DNA of 64,000 nucleotides from Embiotoca jacksoni (taxonomy: Eukaryota > Chordata > Actinopteri > Embiotocidae), in assembly GCA_022577435.1 (NCBI GenBank), contig JAKOON010000002.1, forward strand, positions 7,414,501 to 7,478,500. The letters run 5' to 3'. A model generated the notes under the pieces. It saw nothing but the letters and a program-made list of their open reading frames with translations, was not told the DNA's origin and made no database searches. Shown here one piece after another: positions 1 through 12,705 of this stretch. How positions within the stretch are numbered: position 1 is the first letter of the stretch; each line of letters starts with the position of its first letter. The position numbers and the translations under genes are program-made.

Positions 1-545
1 GCAGTCTGTAATGTGAGTAAGAATAACACTTGACAAGACCGTTTCCTTTCACTGTCATCCCCTGCTGATTTGGCTGTGGGGCCTGAAAGCTTCTGCCAAA
101 ACATCAACAAGAGGGATTACATGTATAATGACAGTCCTCTGTCCAGGGTGAAGTGTTGAAGTTAAAGCTGAATGCTGTGTTTCATCGGGGAACTTTCTTT
201 TAAAATGGAAATGATCTAATTAAATGAGATTTAAGTAAAACCCAAAGCTCTAACAACTCAAGGGAGTGCTTATTAAACTGTGGTGGTGTATTGCTATTTC
301 CTTGTAGTAGTTAGACATTGTTTTGCGAAGAATAAACGCTTAGGTAATGAGCAGCTGTAAAGGGTTGGTTCGCCCAAATGACAAAAAAGCATATTTTCTT
401 ACTTTCCTTTTAGTGGTATCGATGCAATTTAGGTTTTACATTCAGAGGTTTGAGGAATTGTTCTCCAAAGTCTGCCCTCCCTTCAATAAAATGGAATCGA
501 AGGCAAATATATGAGCTTATAAAGACATCTATTTTATAAACTATA
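1..545. other. Non-coding, nothing recognised
   Basis: AT-rich sequence without a convincing open frame, splice-bounded exon or known repeat. It precedes a MITE-like element that starts near 546. Confidence 0.5.
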
Positions 546-921
546 AAAGGTCCAGTGTGTAGGATTTGGGGTGTTTATTGGCAGAAATTGATCATATGCA
601 TATTTTATGCTTTTATTAGTGTTTAATCACCTGCAGCTACGAATTGTTGTGTATCTGTTCATTCAGAACAGATACACAACAATTAGCCCTCCATATCTAC
701 ATAAGGAGTTATTCACGATGTGTCCCATGTCGCACCGCCATGTTTCTACAGTACCCCAGAAGGGACAAACCAAAACACTGGCTGTATATTTTTTGCGAGT
801 TTTGCAGCAACCATAGATTCTCTTAACACGTGGATTAGGAGGGTAAAACGAGGGACAATCAGCTGGTTGCAATCTGCATCCTCACCACTAGATGCTGCTA
901 AATCCTCCAGTGCTTCTATAA
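546..921 (+). repeat. MITE-like teleost interspersed repeat
   Basis: The left end reads AAAGGTCCAGTGTGTAGGAT. The right end, near 886-921, holds a decayed inverted counterpart (CTAAATCCTCCAGTG). Internal text (a TTGGCAGAAATTG stretch, then CACCGCCATGTTTCTACAGT and ACCAAAACACTGGCT) resembles a short non-autonomous element I know as common in teleost genomes. That match is from memory, not a search. The short open frames inside it are not genes. The right terminus has diverged, so the exact end is uncertain. Confidence 0.6.
642..684. repeat. Perfect 19-bp inverted repeat (hairpin)
   Basis: Two 19-bp arms (642-660 and 666-684) are exact reverse complements around a 5-bp ATTCA loop. The arm starts AATTGTTGTG and ends TCTGTTC. 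It lies inside the MITE-like repeat, and transcription across it would give a stable stem-loop. Confidence 0.8.
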
Positions 922-3900
922 ATTTAGGCACAAGGTTTGATTGTTTAAAGTAAGTCTTACTTGGAATGCTCAGAAGCAATTTAAAAGCAAACTTGAAGAT
1001 GCTAATCTGCAGATTAACTAGTTTGCAGCTGATGGACATTCACTGTTTGGCTGCCATGGCAATATACCAATATGTGTGAGACAAATAAATCGGCTGATGA
1101 TATTGCTCCTGTCTACATGTCAGCCTGGCTGCAGTGGCAACTTTTTCTTGAATAAAAAACAGTTCCAATGAAAAGTAAGCCCAGGAGGGTCAGAGCATTT
1201 CTCAGTGAGACATGCTGCTGTTAAATATTTCAAAATGTAATTTTTCAAAGCTGTGAGCACCACCAAAGAAAATCCATTCATCTCCATTACAGTGGGGTGG
1301 CAGCAGAAATCAAAGAGGGAAAAATCTCAACTCTACCTGTATGACTAGTTATAAAAATTTCTTTTTTTTAAAGTTGTTATTTCATACATATAATTTGGAT
1401 GCATTGACACCGTAAGGCAATTGGAAATTTAAGATTTTTAATTTTCAACTCATTTATTTTTAAGATTTTTCATTTTCTCATTTTTTATATAGTGTCAGAG
1501 AAGTTGTAGTTGAGTCACAACTTATGTAAGTGTTCAGACCCTGACGAATGTTTGGGGTCAGCTCCATCAGCTCTGCGTGGTTTCGTAGCACTCTGCCACT
1601 CTAACACCTCAGCTAGAGTGAGATTACTCCCTGAGGCAGCGGGGCCTCTAATAATTATAGTGGAAGGTGAGATGTTTAGCCTCGGCACATCCGAGGAATG
1701 AAACGTACTACTCTAACCTTAATTAGATGATATAGAATATCTTTATCATCTCTTTGTCTGAAAAAAATTGCAACTGGTGCGTCCTAAAAAATATTAAATT
1801 AGCACTTATTGGATGAAAGCATAATTTAATCAGTGACAGAACAGCAATATATCTGACAAAAGAAAATTTAAGGGTGATATTATTGAATAAGCCTCTTTAT
1901 TTTTTTCATGAGTCTTTTTGTAGCACAGAGACATTATGTTCACTGTTTTCTGATTCGGCCATAAAATATGCCATAAAAGCAATGCTTTTCTTGTGCTTAC
2001 ATCTACAGTATGGGCTGCTCGCGCCTTTCTCTTTCACTGATGTAATCAGACTTAATTTAAGTGTGGAGATGAGAGGACTCTGCTCTACAAAAGCATTGTA
2101 TGTTGTGCTATTTGAATGCATAGCACAGCAAACACTCATTAAAAGGACACTTTTAAGTATTTTGCTTTTAGGATTGTAAGTACTGTGAACAACAGCGCTG
2201 TTTGAGTGTTGAGTGTGTTAGAAACAAATATCAAAATTAAATGAAATGGATGAAATTCATGGTTTCATGTAGAATTAGGATACAGAATAGGTTTTTGAGG
2301 ACAATCTGAGATTTCTTGTGTCATTTTTGCCCTTTTTGACCCTGGTTTGGATTTAATTTGAGTGCAAAAAAAGAAGGTATTACAAAGACAGGGCCCTTTG
2401 GTTGCAGTGTTGGTAACAAAGTGTAGGGTGGAGTCAGAGTGTGAGTTGAATGGGCAGAAGCTCAAAACAAACTACTCTGCAGTTAGGTTTTGTAAACTTC
2501 TTCAAATTCTTATATCTGAAAATGTTGCAAATATTTTATGCTTGAAAAGTACCTGAGAAGAAATGTATTGGGATGTGAAGTACAAGTCAGATAATAGAGA
2601 CTGTTCTGACATTGGTTTATATTACCATTCATTTGAACTTTTTCGTATGGTTGTGTAGTCTCTACCGGTGCGCCATATCGTATTATTGACAATAATCTCT
2701 CTATAATTTCATAAATTTGTATTTTGGCAATGATGGCAATATTCAGATGTGTTGACGCGACATAAACCATGCCAGACTCCAGTTATGTGGAAGTAGCTTG
2801 GTTACAAAAGACCAGATGTATAAAAAAAAACCACAGTAATAATATGTTAGTTTTTACAAAATATTTGAAGGCAAACTGTTATATTTAAACTGACATACAA
2901 TAGTGTTTCACTTATTTTGCTGCATTTGTATGTATTTGGTATTAATGATTAAATATCTTTCATTATTTTGTCATATTGCCAAGAATAGCTTTATCACAGA
3001 AATACCTTGGAATATCGTTATATTGTTTTAAGGCCGTAGCGCCTCCCCAAGTGAAGAACAAAACTTCCCACCTCGTGTTCTCAAATTCACAGCAGCAAAA
3101 ATTGCTTTACTTCAAACGTACAACACTTGTTCTATAATCCTGTATGTGTTTGGGATTAAACTCTAAGCTCTTATCACTCATAAATGATCTCTCGTCTCAC
3201 AGAGGAAAACTCGGCCGAGATGGATTGTCTAGATGGGAGAGCACAGACGCCTGAAGTGAGGATTTAGACGCAGGAAAGTGAAGGATTACAGACTAGGATT
3301 GACGTGATTGGCAGAAGAATTACGCTGCTGCTGACGCATCATCCACCTGCCGCGGAAGATAAATGCAGCCAACAGACAAACAAATAAATACAAAAAATAA
3401 CACAGGAAAGGAAACACGTGTCATCTCAGTAGCAAAGAATATGAAAAGCGCTGTGAAACAATTGCAACTGCAAAAATAAAAATGATCAACTTTCATTGTT
3501 TGGTGAGGATTACAGTTGGCTTGCCAAGGAGCCAGAAGAGGAATTGTCTGTCCTCAAAATAAAGCTTCGCTCCGTGTGATAACTCGTATAGTTAGACTGG
3601 CACTGTCAAGTTTTCACCTGAATCCTATGATTCAATTGTAAGAAGAAACTCAGTCAGTGCACTTTGGCATAGTTTTTCCATATCATACAAGGATGTAGTC
3701 TGAAGGCACAGTCTACATGTATTTTATTCCCTTAATTATATCATGTCCGCCACCAAAGGAGGGTGATTTAGGAGAACAGAAAATATTTTTCCAGACACTT
3801 CAACATGTTATAACAGGAACAGCACAGGTATAATTAAAATCATTAATGTCTGCATTCCTTTTTATTAGTTACACCCTCAGTCTGACAAATCCAAATGTCT

Positions 3901-5590
3901 CCCATTAAAGACGAATAGCTATCTTTCTGCAGTTTGTAGGGATGTATCATAATTGAAGATGAATTAATCTGTATACCAGCATTTAGTGTTTGTCCTGTGG
4001 ATATTTTAAAAACTAAAACAAAAAAGCTGAAATCAGTGGTGTATTGTTGACCATGTTGTATGGGTCACAGTCCATGCCTGAAGAGGAGAGGTACATCCAG
4101 CATTGCCAGTTCATCGCCGGCTGCTGAGCAACACCACAGGCTGATCGGATGATGGGAAAACCGCTGAGAACCGACTTCTAGTTTTGCACACAGTTACCCA
4201 CTGATGTCAACAGAAATTGAGTCACTACACTGTAATGAGTTTCAGCGTGGACTGTTTCCTGCAGCAAACAGTACTCACTCAGCCTCTACAAGTAAATACA
4301 GACAATGCCACACATTTACTCTGAAGCCTAAATGCCTCTGATGCTTTACCTGCTTTTGTGTTTATCAAAAGTTAAATCTATTATCTTTCAGAGAATACAA
4401 TTTTTCACTCAGTTCCTTAGAACAGATATTATTATCTCAGCTAAGGTGGTTATGTGTTTCTGTCCCATTTGTTTGTCGGCAGGACTAAAAATCGCAAAAT
4501 CCAGTAGACGTAAAGTTCAATAAATGCCAAAATAGAAGCCATTCTGGACTCCCTACCACACTCCACACTCAGTGGTACCAGTAGTCTTCTGGGAATCTTC
4601 TTCAGTTTGCTGAAATTTATTACAGCGAGCAGTTATTATGGAGCCCTCGGGGACAGTGATTTCGTACGGGAGAAACATGACCAGCATAATGTAACACCCC
4701 CACAACTGTAAATATATCCAGATATAAATAATGGTTGCGGCTATACATTAGCATATCATAGAAGAGTGGACTATTGGCTTTGGTGCAAGTGTTCTCTGTG
4801 AGAGTCCTACAGGATTCATAATAATGTTACTAAATACCATAATGTAATCCTTAACAACACAGCCTCCCTAATTCCATAAATTCTTTCAGAATAAAATAAG
4901 GACAGAGTGCCTTCTCACTATAAAGATCCACAGTCTAACTTTAGAACACAAATAACTAAAAGTGTTTCATCATACAATAAGAAATGGCAATCACTGTATT
5001 TTCTAAACTTGTGAGGAGTCTGCTTTCACACCTGTAGAAATTAATATACAAATGAAAGGATGCACAGGAACCCTCAAACTCCAGTTTCTCCACCGTCGCC
5101 TTCATCTCTGCAGTGTTGGACACAGAGATGAGGTTTCCACAAAGTAAGAACAGAGGACTGCACACAGCAGACACCCCCCCCCCCCCTAAAGCTTCTATTA
5201 AATTCATGCTGTTAACCTACTAAAGCCCAACAGATTACATCTAATTTTGAGTACAAGCAACCCACTGCTGCATTTTATGTACAGGCAGTGTTTCACTTAG
5301 GAGCACCTGTATGCAGGAACACAGGATTCAATCAGTGAAATTAAATCAGCTGCAGCAGGAGAACATCAAAGGCTCCACACACACACACACGTCAGTGAAC
5401 CGCACACAGAACAGCTGCTGGTGACAAATCATGAGAAAGTGTTGTATTTTCCATGTAAACGTACCGGTCTGCCGCCTCCACCAGGACCGACACAAACGGG
5501 CGCTCATTTGCTCAGCAAAATGTTGATCACTGAACTCCACACAACTGTTGCATTGTTCATTTAACCAACAATAACAAGAGTGAGCGGTCT
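922..5590. other. Intergenic DNA, mostly featureless
   Basis: About 4.7 kb without a credible gene. It has AT-rich tracts, a C-tract near 5175-5186 and a short CA run near 5380. A minus-strand open frame at 4956-5207 has moderately protein-like composition (82 codons plus stop), but I do not recognise it and see no flanking evidence that it is coding. It lies just downstream of the orphan exon at 5594-5724, so it could belong to the same decayed or unknown unit. Confidence 0.4.
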
Positions 5591-5593
5591 TAC

Positions 5594-5724
5594 CTTAAAG
5601 CAAGCGTTTGTTCTTTCCTCTCCTCTTTGTTGAAACATAATCGCATCACTATATTAAACTCCAGGCCACTCTGGAGGTCTGTAGTTACTCCCATCATCTT
5701 TAGTTCCTTCTGTACGTCACACAT
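5594..5724 (-). CDS. Candidate first coding exon of an unrecognised gene or decayed element
   Basis: On the minus strand an ATG at 5724 opens a frame of 43 codons plus two bases. It ends at a strong donor (TTTAAG|GTAAGACC, exon end 5594). The peptide begins MCDVQKELKMMGVTTD and ends KEERKEQTLAL, hydrophilic and plausible for a real protein. Two further in-frame ATGs at 5697 and 5694 are alternative starts. The sequence upstream (5730-5880) is richer in CpG than its surroundings, as a promoter would be. I do not recognise the family. No phase-matched second exon is certain. The next 250 bp on the minus strand have open frames, one containing the residues ANERPFVSVLVEAADRY, but in a phase that does not join cleanly. 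It could be a gene fragment within a repeat. Confidence 0.25.
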
Positions 5725-8700
5725 CCTAACTTGCGGTAAAGAAACATGCCGGTTCGTGTTGCTGATTGCGGTTTGTTTGTTTTTACGGTGATCGTATCAT
5801 CAGTTGCAGAGACCGTTTCCTCTTACTCGTGTTTGGTTAGCGCAACTTCTGATATTCAAATATTGGTGGAGAGGGACCCGGATGTAAGCGCATGTTTAAT
5901 GTAGGCTAGGAATAGAGGCTATAGGCATACATAAAAAAATTAAAAAAAAAATAAATAACTACAACAACAAAAACTGCTTTCGCTGCATTCAAATTGTAGT
6001 TGTTGCTTGTCCACCACATAGTGTAATATAGGCTATAGTGAAATGACTCCTGTTATTTTTCTGTCTGTGACAAATGCTTTTATAGGGTTGTCTCCATTGT
6101 TGGTCCCACCGGGGGAAAAAAAGTAGCCTAAATCAAAAGGAGGAAAAAAAATAGAAACGTTTTGATTTCAGTTGCTCAAGTTTTAAGATGTTTGTGAGGA
6201 CTTTACTGTGTTAAGTGCCTTGAGACAGCTTTTGTTGTAATTTGTTGTGACTAATCATTTCTGCCACCACTTCAATACAGTGGAAGTGAAGCAAATATCT
6301 GTGTCTTTGGTTTTAAAATTCAACAACATCTGTTTCCGCTGTCAGGCAATCTTTTCATTGGCTCCTTTAAAACAATTTATTACAAGCTGTAAAGTCCCAA
6401 ATGTAAATAGCTCCAGACACAGCGAATATGGTGCATTGATTTGCTGTTATAAATGAGTATAAACACACAGTGTTGAGTGGAACAGCAGGCAGAACAAAGT
6501 AAATTGTTACAGAATGCATGAATTGTGACAGCTGGTTGAAGCTCCACAGCACAGATAGCATCTACTGTAATGTCCTTGAAGGGATGTTATGGCTTCACTA
6601 TAGCACGGCAATTTCAACACTTTAACACTTCACAGGATCAAATGTGTTCTCTTTTATGGCCTTCATTGTCCTGCAGATAAAATCACTTGGCTACAGTAAT
6701 TTTTCTTTACTTATTGGTCCTAAGTCTCCTGTAAGTGCTGACTCCTGAGAATAAAAATTTAAAAAAAAAAAAACAGTTTTAAACACATGTAATCTGTATT
6801 CAGAATGGCCCTGAGGTGTGACAGGCTATGCTAACACAAAGTCTGTGGTTCAGTCGTGGAAGAGATGCCGACCCTAACTCTGTTTTCCATCAGGTTCCCG
6901 TGGCAGTGTGCTCATTCACCTGAAGGTTAATGGAAGCTGGAGATGTTCAATTCTAAGCACAGGAGCAGGCATAGGGGGTAGCATTGTAAATTTTTCAGAA
7001 TGTGCCAGGTGTGCCATGGTTTGCCGCTTCAACTGAAATAGACTGCATTGACAGCATTTTTCCTCCACGAGGAGGTTGGAATGATAAGCTTAAAGGGTGG
7101 CTGTCCGCTATCACAACAATTCCCCGAACAACTTGACAGAAACTGTTTTGCTGCTTCTAAGGAAAGATTTGTAGAGTTTCAAGCACCTTCCGTCCAAACA
7201 TACTGGTCTGTACTCCAAAAAATATATATATGTGCACAAATCATAGGTCTTCTGTATGGATGGCTGGATGACAACAGTGGCAAGTTTTAATATTTCACAT
7301 GTGATTCTGATGCCCTGCTGGGATTTAGCTACACAAATCCCAAAGTTTTAAACCTGTGTGAAGATAACTGGTGCAGACGGATGACCTGCAATCATCTGTG
7401 GTTGACTGTCAATAACAGGTCTGCACAAAAAGTATGCTCAAGCATGGTACATCATTATTTCTCTGTCAGGTAAACCTCAGTTTTTCACTTCATAAAATTA
7501 CTGTTCAAATGGATTTTTTTCAAACCAGAGAGCTTCTAAAGTAAAAAGGAGCTCCCAAGACAAATGCCTGCAGCAGTTATATCATAGTGGCAATAATATT
7601 ATGTGAGTTATGCGGCAATAAGCCAAAATACTGCAGAGAATCCACCATATTCCCACTAATTTGCTGTATGTTTGTGAGCACAAGGGAAGTTAAACGTTCT
7701 GAGATACGCACCATTATTTGTGCTCTTTGTAGATAGTGCACTGAAAATGTCAATGCAGATTTCACAGAGATGACATATTAATAAAGACACACAATACAGA
7801 CTATAATATAGGTATTGGTAAGTATTAAATGATATTCAGGAATAATCTAAACCTCTAGGAATATGTGTACAAATTTGTATGCTGTAAACTTATCAGCACC
7901 ATATGCAGCAAAATGCAGTCAGTCCCCGGCAGTCACTGCATATTATTTATCCCTTCAATTCTCCAAAATCTACCACAAAATATCTCAGAGTGCAAATTAA
8001 ACACACAACAAAAACCACAAACCGTGAAAGAATGAAGCACTGTGCCTCCAACGTTCTGCCCGGTCTGTATTTGACACTGATGAAGGGTCCTGATTGTGGT
8101 CTCTGTCAGTACCTAAATTATTTCCTGGTCGAGTGTTTTTAATTATAGTCTATTTGAAATTGAAAAATACGAAAAAACAGCCCAAATCCATGAGTCACCA
8201 CGTGAAAAAAATATGTTACCTAGCTGAGTGCACACACTGACGAGGCCGGCAAACCTCTTGCAACGTGACTCCTTCTACATGATTAGCAACACCAGCAGCA
8301 TGAAGCTAATCTCTTACTGCAGGAAAGCCCACCGGGTAAGGAGGTGTGAGGAGTTGGAGTGTGCTGGAACCATAACACAAGTGGAAGAAGGAGAGGAATT
8401 AATCACTTCAAAGAGAACCGAAATGTGTTTTACACCTGCAGTGGTCACGTATTAAAACTTCCAATCACATCCACCTCTCCTGAGCAGGGATTTACCGACA
8501 GTTTATTGAAGTATCAGGAGGATATTCAAGGGTAAAGTGGTTGTTGGTAAGAAAGGGAATGGGTCTCTAAACTTTGTTTACTAAACCAGAAATATATTAT
8601 CTCTCCAAGTGTTTGTGTTGTTTCTGAAACTCATAAATAAAATATCTATTATTAATTATAAAACTCTTATCAGTGGCAATCAACTCTTCATAATTTTATA

Positions 8701-9950
8701 ATGTCACATTCTGTCCTGATCAGTTTTTCACAGAAAAATATAACTTATGTAAACTTTGTATTCTGTAGTTTGTATTGTCATTCGCCTGTTCTTCTTTACA
8801 CATGTTTAGAGAGACAACATGACAGTTACATATTCCATCACATTAAAGAAGAAAATTATAGAAAACAATTTACTTAATGGTATTATGTCAGCGTCAACTT
8901 CAACAAAAATCCATATCAACAAATAACGAAATGCACAGAAGAGGGAAGCGAATGTATCAAAATTAGAGTTGAACATTATTTTATGTGATGATTTATTTCC
9001 CAACTGACAGCGGGGTGATATCTGGAATTTGGGCGGAGAAACAAAACAGGAAGCTGTTGTTAAAGCGCAGGAACAGCCAGGAGGTGAGTTTTGAGTGGCA
9101 GAAATCTCAGATCAAGAGATCATATTGATCCACCAATCGCCTAAACATATGTTTGAAATCATTTCTGTGCTACTGGGGTGTAAGCTCTTTCTCATGGGCA
9201 TTTTAAAACAGAAATGACTGTGTTGAGACTTGTCTTTGATCCTCATGAGGAACCAATCTTTTAATTTCCATTGCAGGAACGTCAGTGTATTTGACGGCAC
9301 AATTATAGCCCATGGGTAATTGGTAAAATAGAGCTGTACCTGAAAAAAAGTAATATTCATACGGAATGAACTTTTCCTGTGTGCTTCAACTATTTATAAG
9401 CCCGGAAACTAAAGTGTCACACACCCCCACCGAACGGGACCATCGACTGCTGAAGGATTTCTGACAGCACATCACAACACTGAACACAGCACAAACCGCA
9501 CCAGCAGAGAGTAAGAGAATTGAAGCAGGGATTACGCACCTGGCACTGCCACGTGAATGTGATTCATGAGAAGAAGAAGGAGAAAAAAAAATATCTGTCA
9601 AGTGTTTATTCTGCCAGGGTACCACCAGAAGGTTGTTAATATTCAAGTCTTTGGGCATGTGCAATACTCATGGAGTGGATGTTCTCTCTGCAATTCAAGC
9701 AGGCCTTTGCATATAGCTGAGGGACTCCTGATCCAATGATGGGTGACAGCCAAAGATAACAACAACAACAAAAAAATCCTCCTATAATTACTGTTCATAT
9801 ATTGCAAGCCAGCACTACTGTGGATTAGCCTTCCAACAGCTGTGTAACAGTATGTAAGGTTGTTGCTAAAAATAGAATAAAACACCCACCCTTATTCACA
9901 CAATTTGCAGCTTGCTCACTTTATTGCCCCCCTTCCCTTCCCCATTGCCT
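5725..9950. other. Intergenic DNA, nothing recognised
   Basis: AT-rich, with scattered short open frames on both strands that show no splice context, codon bias or recognisable motif. Short A-tracts occur near 5935-5955 and 6760-6775. Confidence 0.5.
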
Positions 9951-9970
9951 CCTCCCCCCTCCTTCCAGCT

Positions 9971-10015
9971 CCCCCTTCCCTTCCCTTCCCTTCCCTTCCC
10001 TTCCCTTCCCTTCCT
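9971..10015 (+). repeat. (CCCTT)n pentanucleotide microsatellite
   Basis: A nearly uninterrupted run of about eight CCCTT units inside a longer pyrimidine-only tract (about 9946-10020). On the minus strand it translates as a Gly/Lys/Arg/Glu-rich open frame that is an artefact of the repeat. Confidence 0.85.
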
Positions 10016-10020
10016 TCTCT

Positions 10021-11573
10021 CACACATCCGAAATCGCAGACATGCAGCACAAGCTTCAAAGAGCATAGATAACTTGGGGTAGCGCAAGACTGACTGTAAT
10101 TCATCACAACACATGCAATGATAATGTCATTTTCGCAAGTAGAGAGAGACATTTTAGTTTTATGTGCCCGGCACTCTCACCTGTACTGTGACTGATAAGC
10201 AGGCATCGGAGGGGAGACGCTGCAAAGCACCACAGTTTGACTTGATCTTGATCTTTAAGTTTAGTTAAAATGGGGAGGAGCGGGCCAAATTGAAGAACTA
10301 CAATAACGCCCCATGGACATATGTAAAATAAATGTACAACAAATACTGAATATTCAGTGTGAATGGCTCTTCAGTTTGTGATAGATGGAAAACTAATTGC
10401 ATAAAGGAAGCCTGTCGTGCCTCTGAACATTTAAGCAGTTGTGTCTTTTCCTTTGATTTTCCATGTGTTACGCTGCCTGCTGTGTTCTCCACGGTGTCTG
10501 GATGAGCACCTAAATGAGTGAGTAATCATTTCAATCACTCAGATCAGAAAACCTATCCAGTCTAGGCTGTTTTGATTACAGCTACAGGCTCCAAGGAACA
10601 AACAAACAGCAACCATTAAGCAAATGACAAACCACTGAGGAGCAGTTCTACAAAAGAAGAAAGTTTCGTTTGTTTAAAATGTCATTGAAGCAAGTCTTAC
10701 ATTTTAAACGGTGACGAATGCCAGGGAGAGCCCACTGCTCCTATTGCTAAACAGCAGCCTAAAAGAAAGTCATTATTTATTGATGAATGAGAAAATAAAA
10801 TCAGACAAGGTAAAGCCTGCTTCAGCAACAGAACTAAGGATACATTTCAGTGCCGCAGTGGATGAAGTTTCCCGGCAGATATAAGCATGTATATTCAATC
10901 AGCTAAATCTGCAGCAATCCTGTGAGAAATCTCAACTCGCTATGCTCAGCTTCAGATCAACCGTGGCCAAAGGGCTCGATTTTGTGTTTTAGGGAATTAT
11001 GTGACACCTTGTAACACAACACCAGAGGCAGGTTTTGTCATGCTGTGAGGTTTGATCCTGGGAGAGAAGCTGCAAAGTCAAACATGCAGTTCACAGTGAC
11101 TCAAGTCGCCTATCCAAACAATACATATCTTTACTATCATAAGCAGAGTTTAAATGAAGCTGATGGCGGCTGGCTGGCACTAAAAATGCAGATAACCACT
11201 TCAAATATTATTAAAAAAAAAGCATAATCTATTTTTTTCAGCCTCAGATATCGCATATTGGCTTTACACTTTATCCACTCCTGTATAATAATATAGTACA
11301 AGTAAGTATATTAAAGCAGTAAAGTGACATCTCTCTCACTCATCGACATTATAAAGTCCAGCATTATAAATGCAATTAAACACATTTATTGCAGGAATAT
11401 TTCACCGGATTATATTTTTCAGTTGTACAGACTGTTCTGTATTAAATGTTAACTGTAATCTTCGCTTGCGGATGGCTTTTTGTTTTTCGACCTGTGGCAT
11501 GTTCAGCCAGACAGAGATCAAAGGATTTTACCCATGAAAAGTGTGCTTCGATCCCACACGCACTCTCTCTCTC
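10021..11573. other. Intergenic DNA, nothing recognised
   Basis: AT-rich sequence between two simple repeats. No open frame shows protein-like composition. A short (CT)n run at 11553-11573 leads into the CA array. Confidence 0.5.
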
Positions 11574-11605
11574 TCACACGCACGCACACACACACATGCA
11601 CACAC

Positions 11606-11652
<47 letters not shown>

Positions 11653-11656
11653 TACA

Positions 11657-11701
<45 letters not shown>

Positions 11702-11899
11702 GCACGCACGCACACACACACACGCACACACACACAGACACACGCACACACACACACGCACGCACACATACACACACACACACACACGCGCACACACACT
11801 GACACAGACACGCGCACACACGCACACGCACATGCACACACACACACGCGCACACACACACGCACACACACACACAGACACACGCACACACACACACAC

Positions 11900-11950
<51 letters not shown>

Positions 11951-12099
11951 CACACACACACGCACACACACACGCACACACACACACACACGCACACACA
12001 CACATACACACACACGCACACACACACACAGACACACGCACACACACACACACATGCACACGCACACACACACATACACACACACGCACACACACTGAC
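11574..12099 (+). repeat. Long (CA)n microsatellite with CG interruptions
   Basis: About 526 bp of alternating CA with many CG steps (CACACGCACG), and occasional AGA, TG and TA interruptions. Five overlapping long open frames on both strands (Thr-His or Cys-Val repeats) come entirely from the repeat and are not genes. Confidence 0.97.
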
Positions 12100-12629
12100 A
12101 CCTCTCTTCTGCATGAAAGTAGCATCACACTCTACTATCATTAACACATTGCTGTGTCAAGCTGCATTACACTGGATTTGATTTGATATATCATATTTTT
12201 AGGCAAAAATATGAGCACCTATACATTTGAGGTTTTCAGGCTGTAATAGCAGAATGAAATCATAAATTCCTTTTTTGTGACAGCTATTTCGCACACAACA
12301 GAGACAGTGAAAATACTTACTTATATAAGGGGAACATGATTTTAAAACTGAGGGAGCTGAGTGATAAATTCCACCTAAAGCTGCTTCAAGAGAAAGCAAT
12401 ATTAAAAAATATAACTGAAAAAGTAGGACAGACATTTTCAACTGTTGGCTCCTTAACCAACTTAATTTTTGCATAACAGCACTGATGGATTTTTCTCATA
12501 TTAGTTCACTTTCAAGAGGCATCAAAAGGCAAAGGAACAGTGTCCCCATCAATTATTCAAACACTACATGCAATCAGAAACTATATACGCATGATGTTCT
12601 GCAGATTTTACATTGAGGATAACACTCAC
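12100..12629. other. Non-coding; presumed intron of the gene starting at 12705
   Basis: AT-rich, no recognisable exon. If the first exon at 12630-12705 is real, this is the start of its first intron on the minus strand and later exons lie further left or outside the window. Confidence 0.35.
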
Positions 12630-12705
12630 TGGCTTGCATGAGCTGACCCTGACGCCCAAACACCTGTGAGAAAGGGCTGCGACTGCAGGTGAGCGTCTCC
12701 TCCAT
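12630..12705 (-). CDS. Candidate first coding exon of an unidentified gene
   Basis: A minus-strand ATG at 12705 sits in a good Kozak context (CAGACCATGG), with an in-frame TGA 39 bases upstream, so the start is well defined. The frame runs 25 codons plus one base (MEETLTCSRSPFSQVF, then GRQGQLMQA) to a consensus donor, CCA|GTGAGTG, at 12630. The 300-400 bp upstream (higher coordinate) is less AT-rich than its surroundings, carries a CACGTG box and a (CT)n tract, and could be a 5' UTR and promoter. I do not recognise the peptide. Because prdm2 lies upstream in the same orientation, by human synteny KAZN would be expected here, but nothing in the peptide confirms that. No second exon was found in the remaining 12.6 kb. 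Confidence 0.35.

Noticed and set aside
9112..9360. 82-codon minus-strand frame with fairly protein-like composition
   Set aside because: No family recognised, no splice sites or promoter context, and no neighbouring coding segment.
11446..12181. Five open frames of 118-233 codons on both strands over the CA array
   Set aside because: All are Thr-His or Cys-Val repeat translations of a dinucleotide microsatellite, with no other coding evidence.
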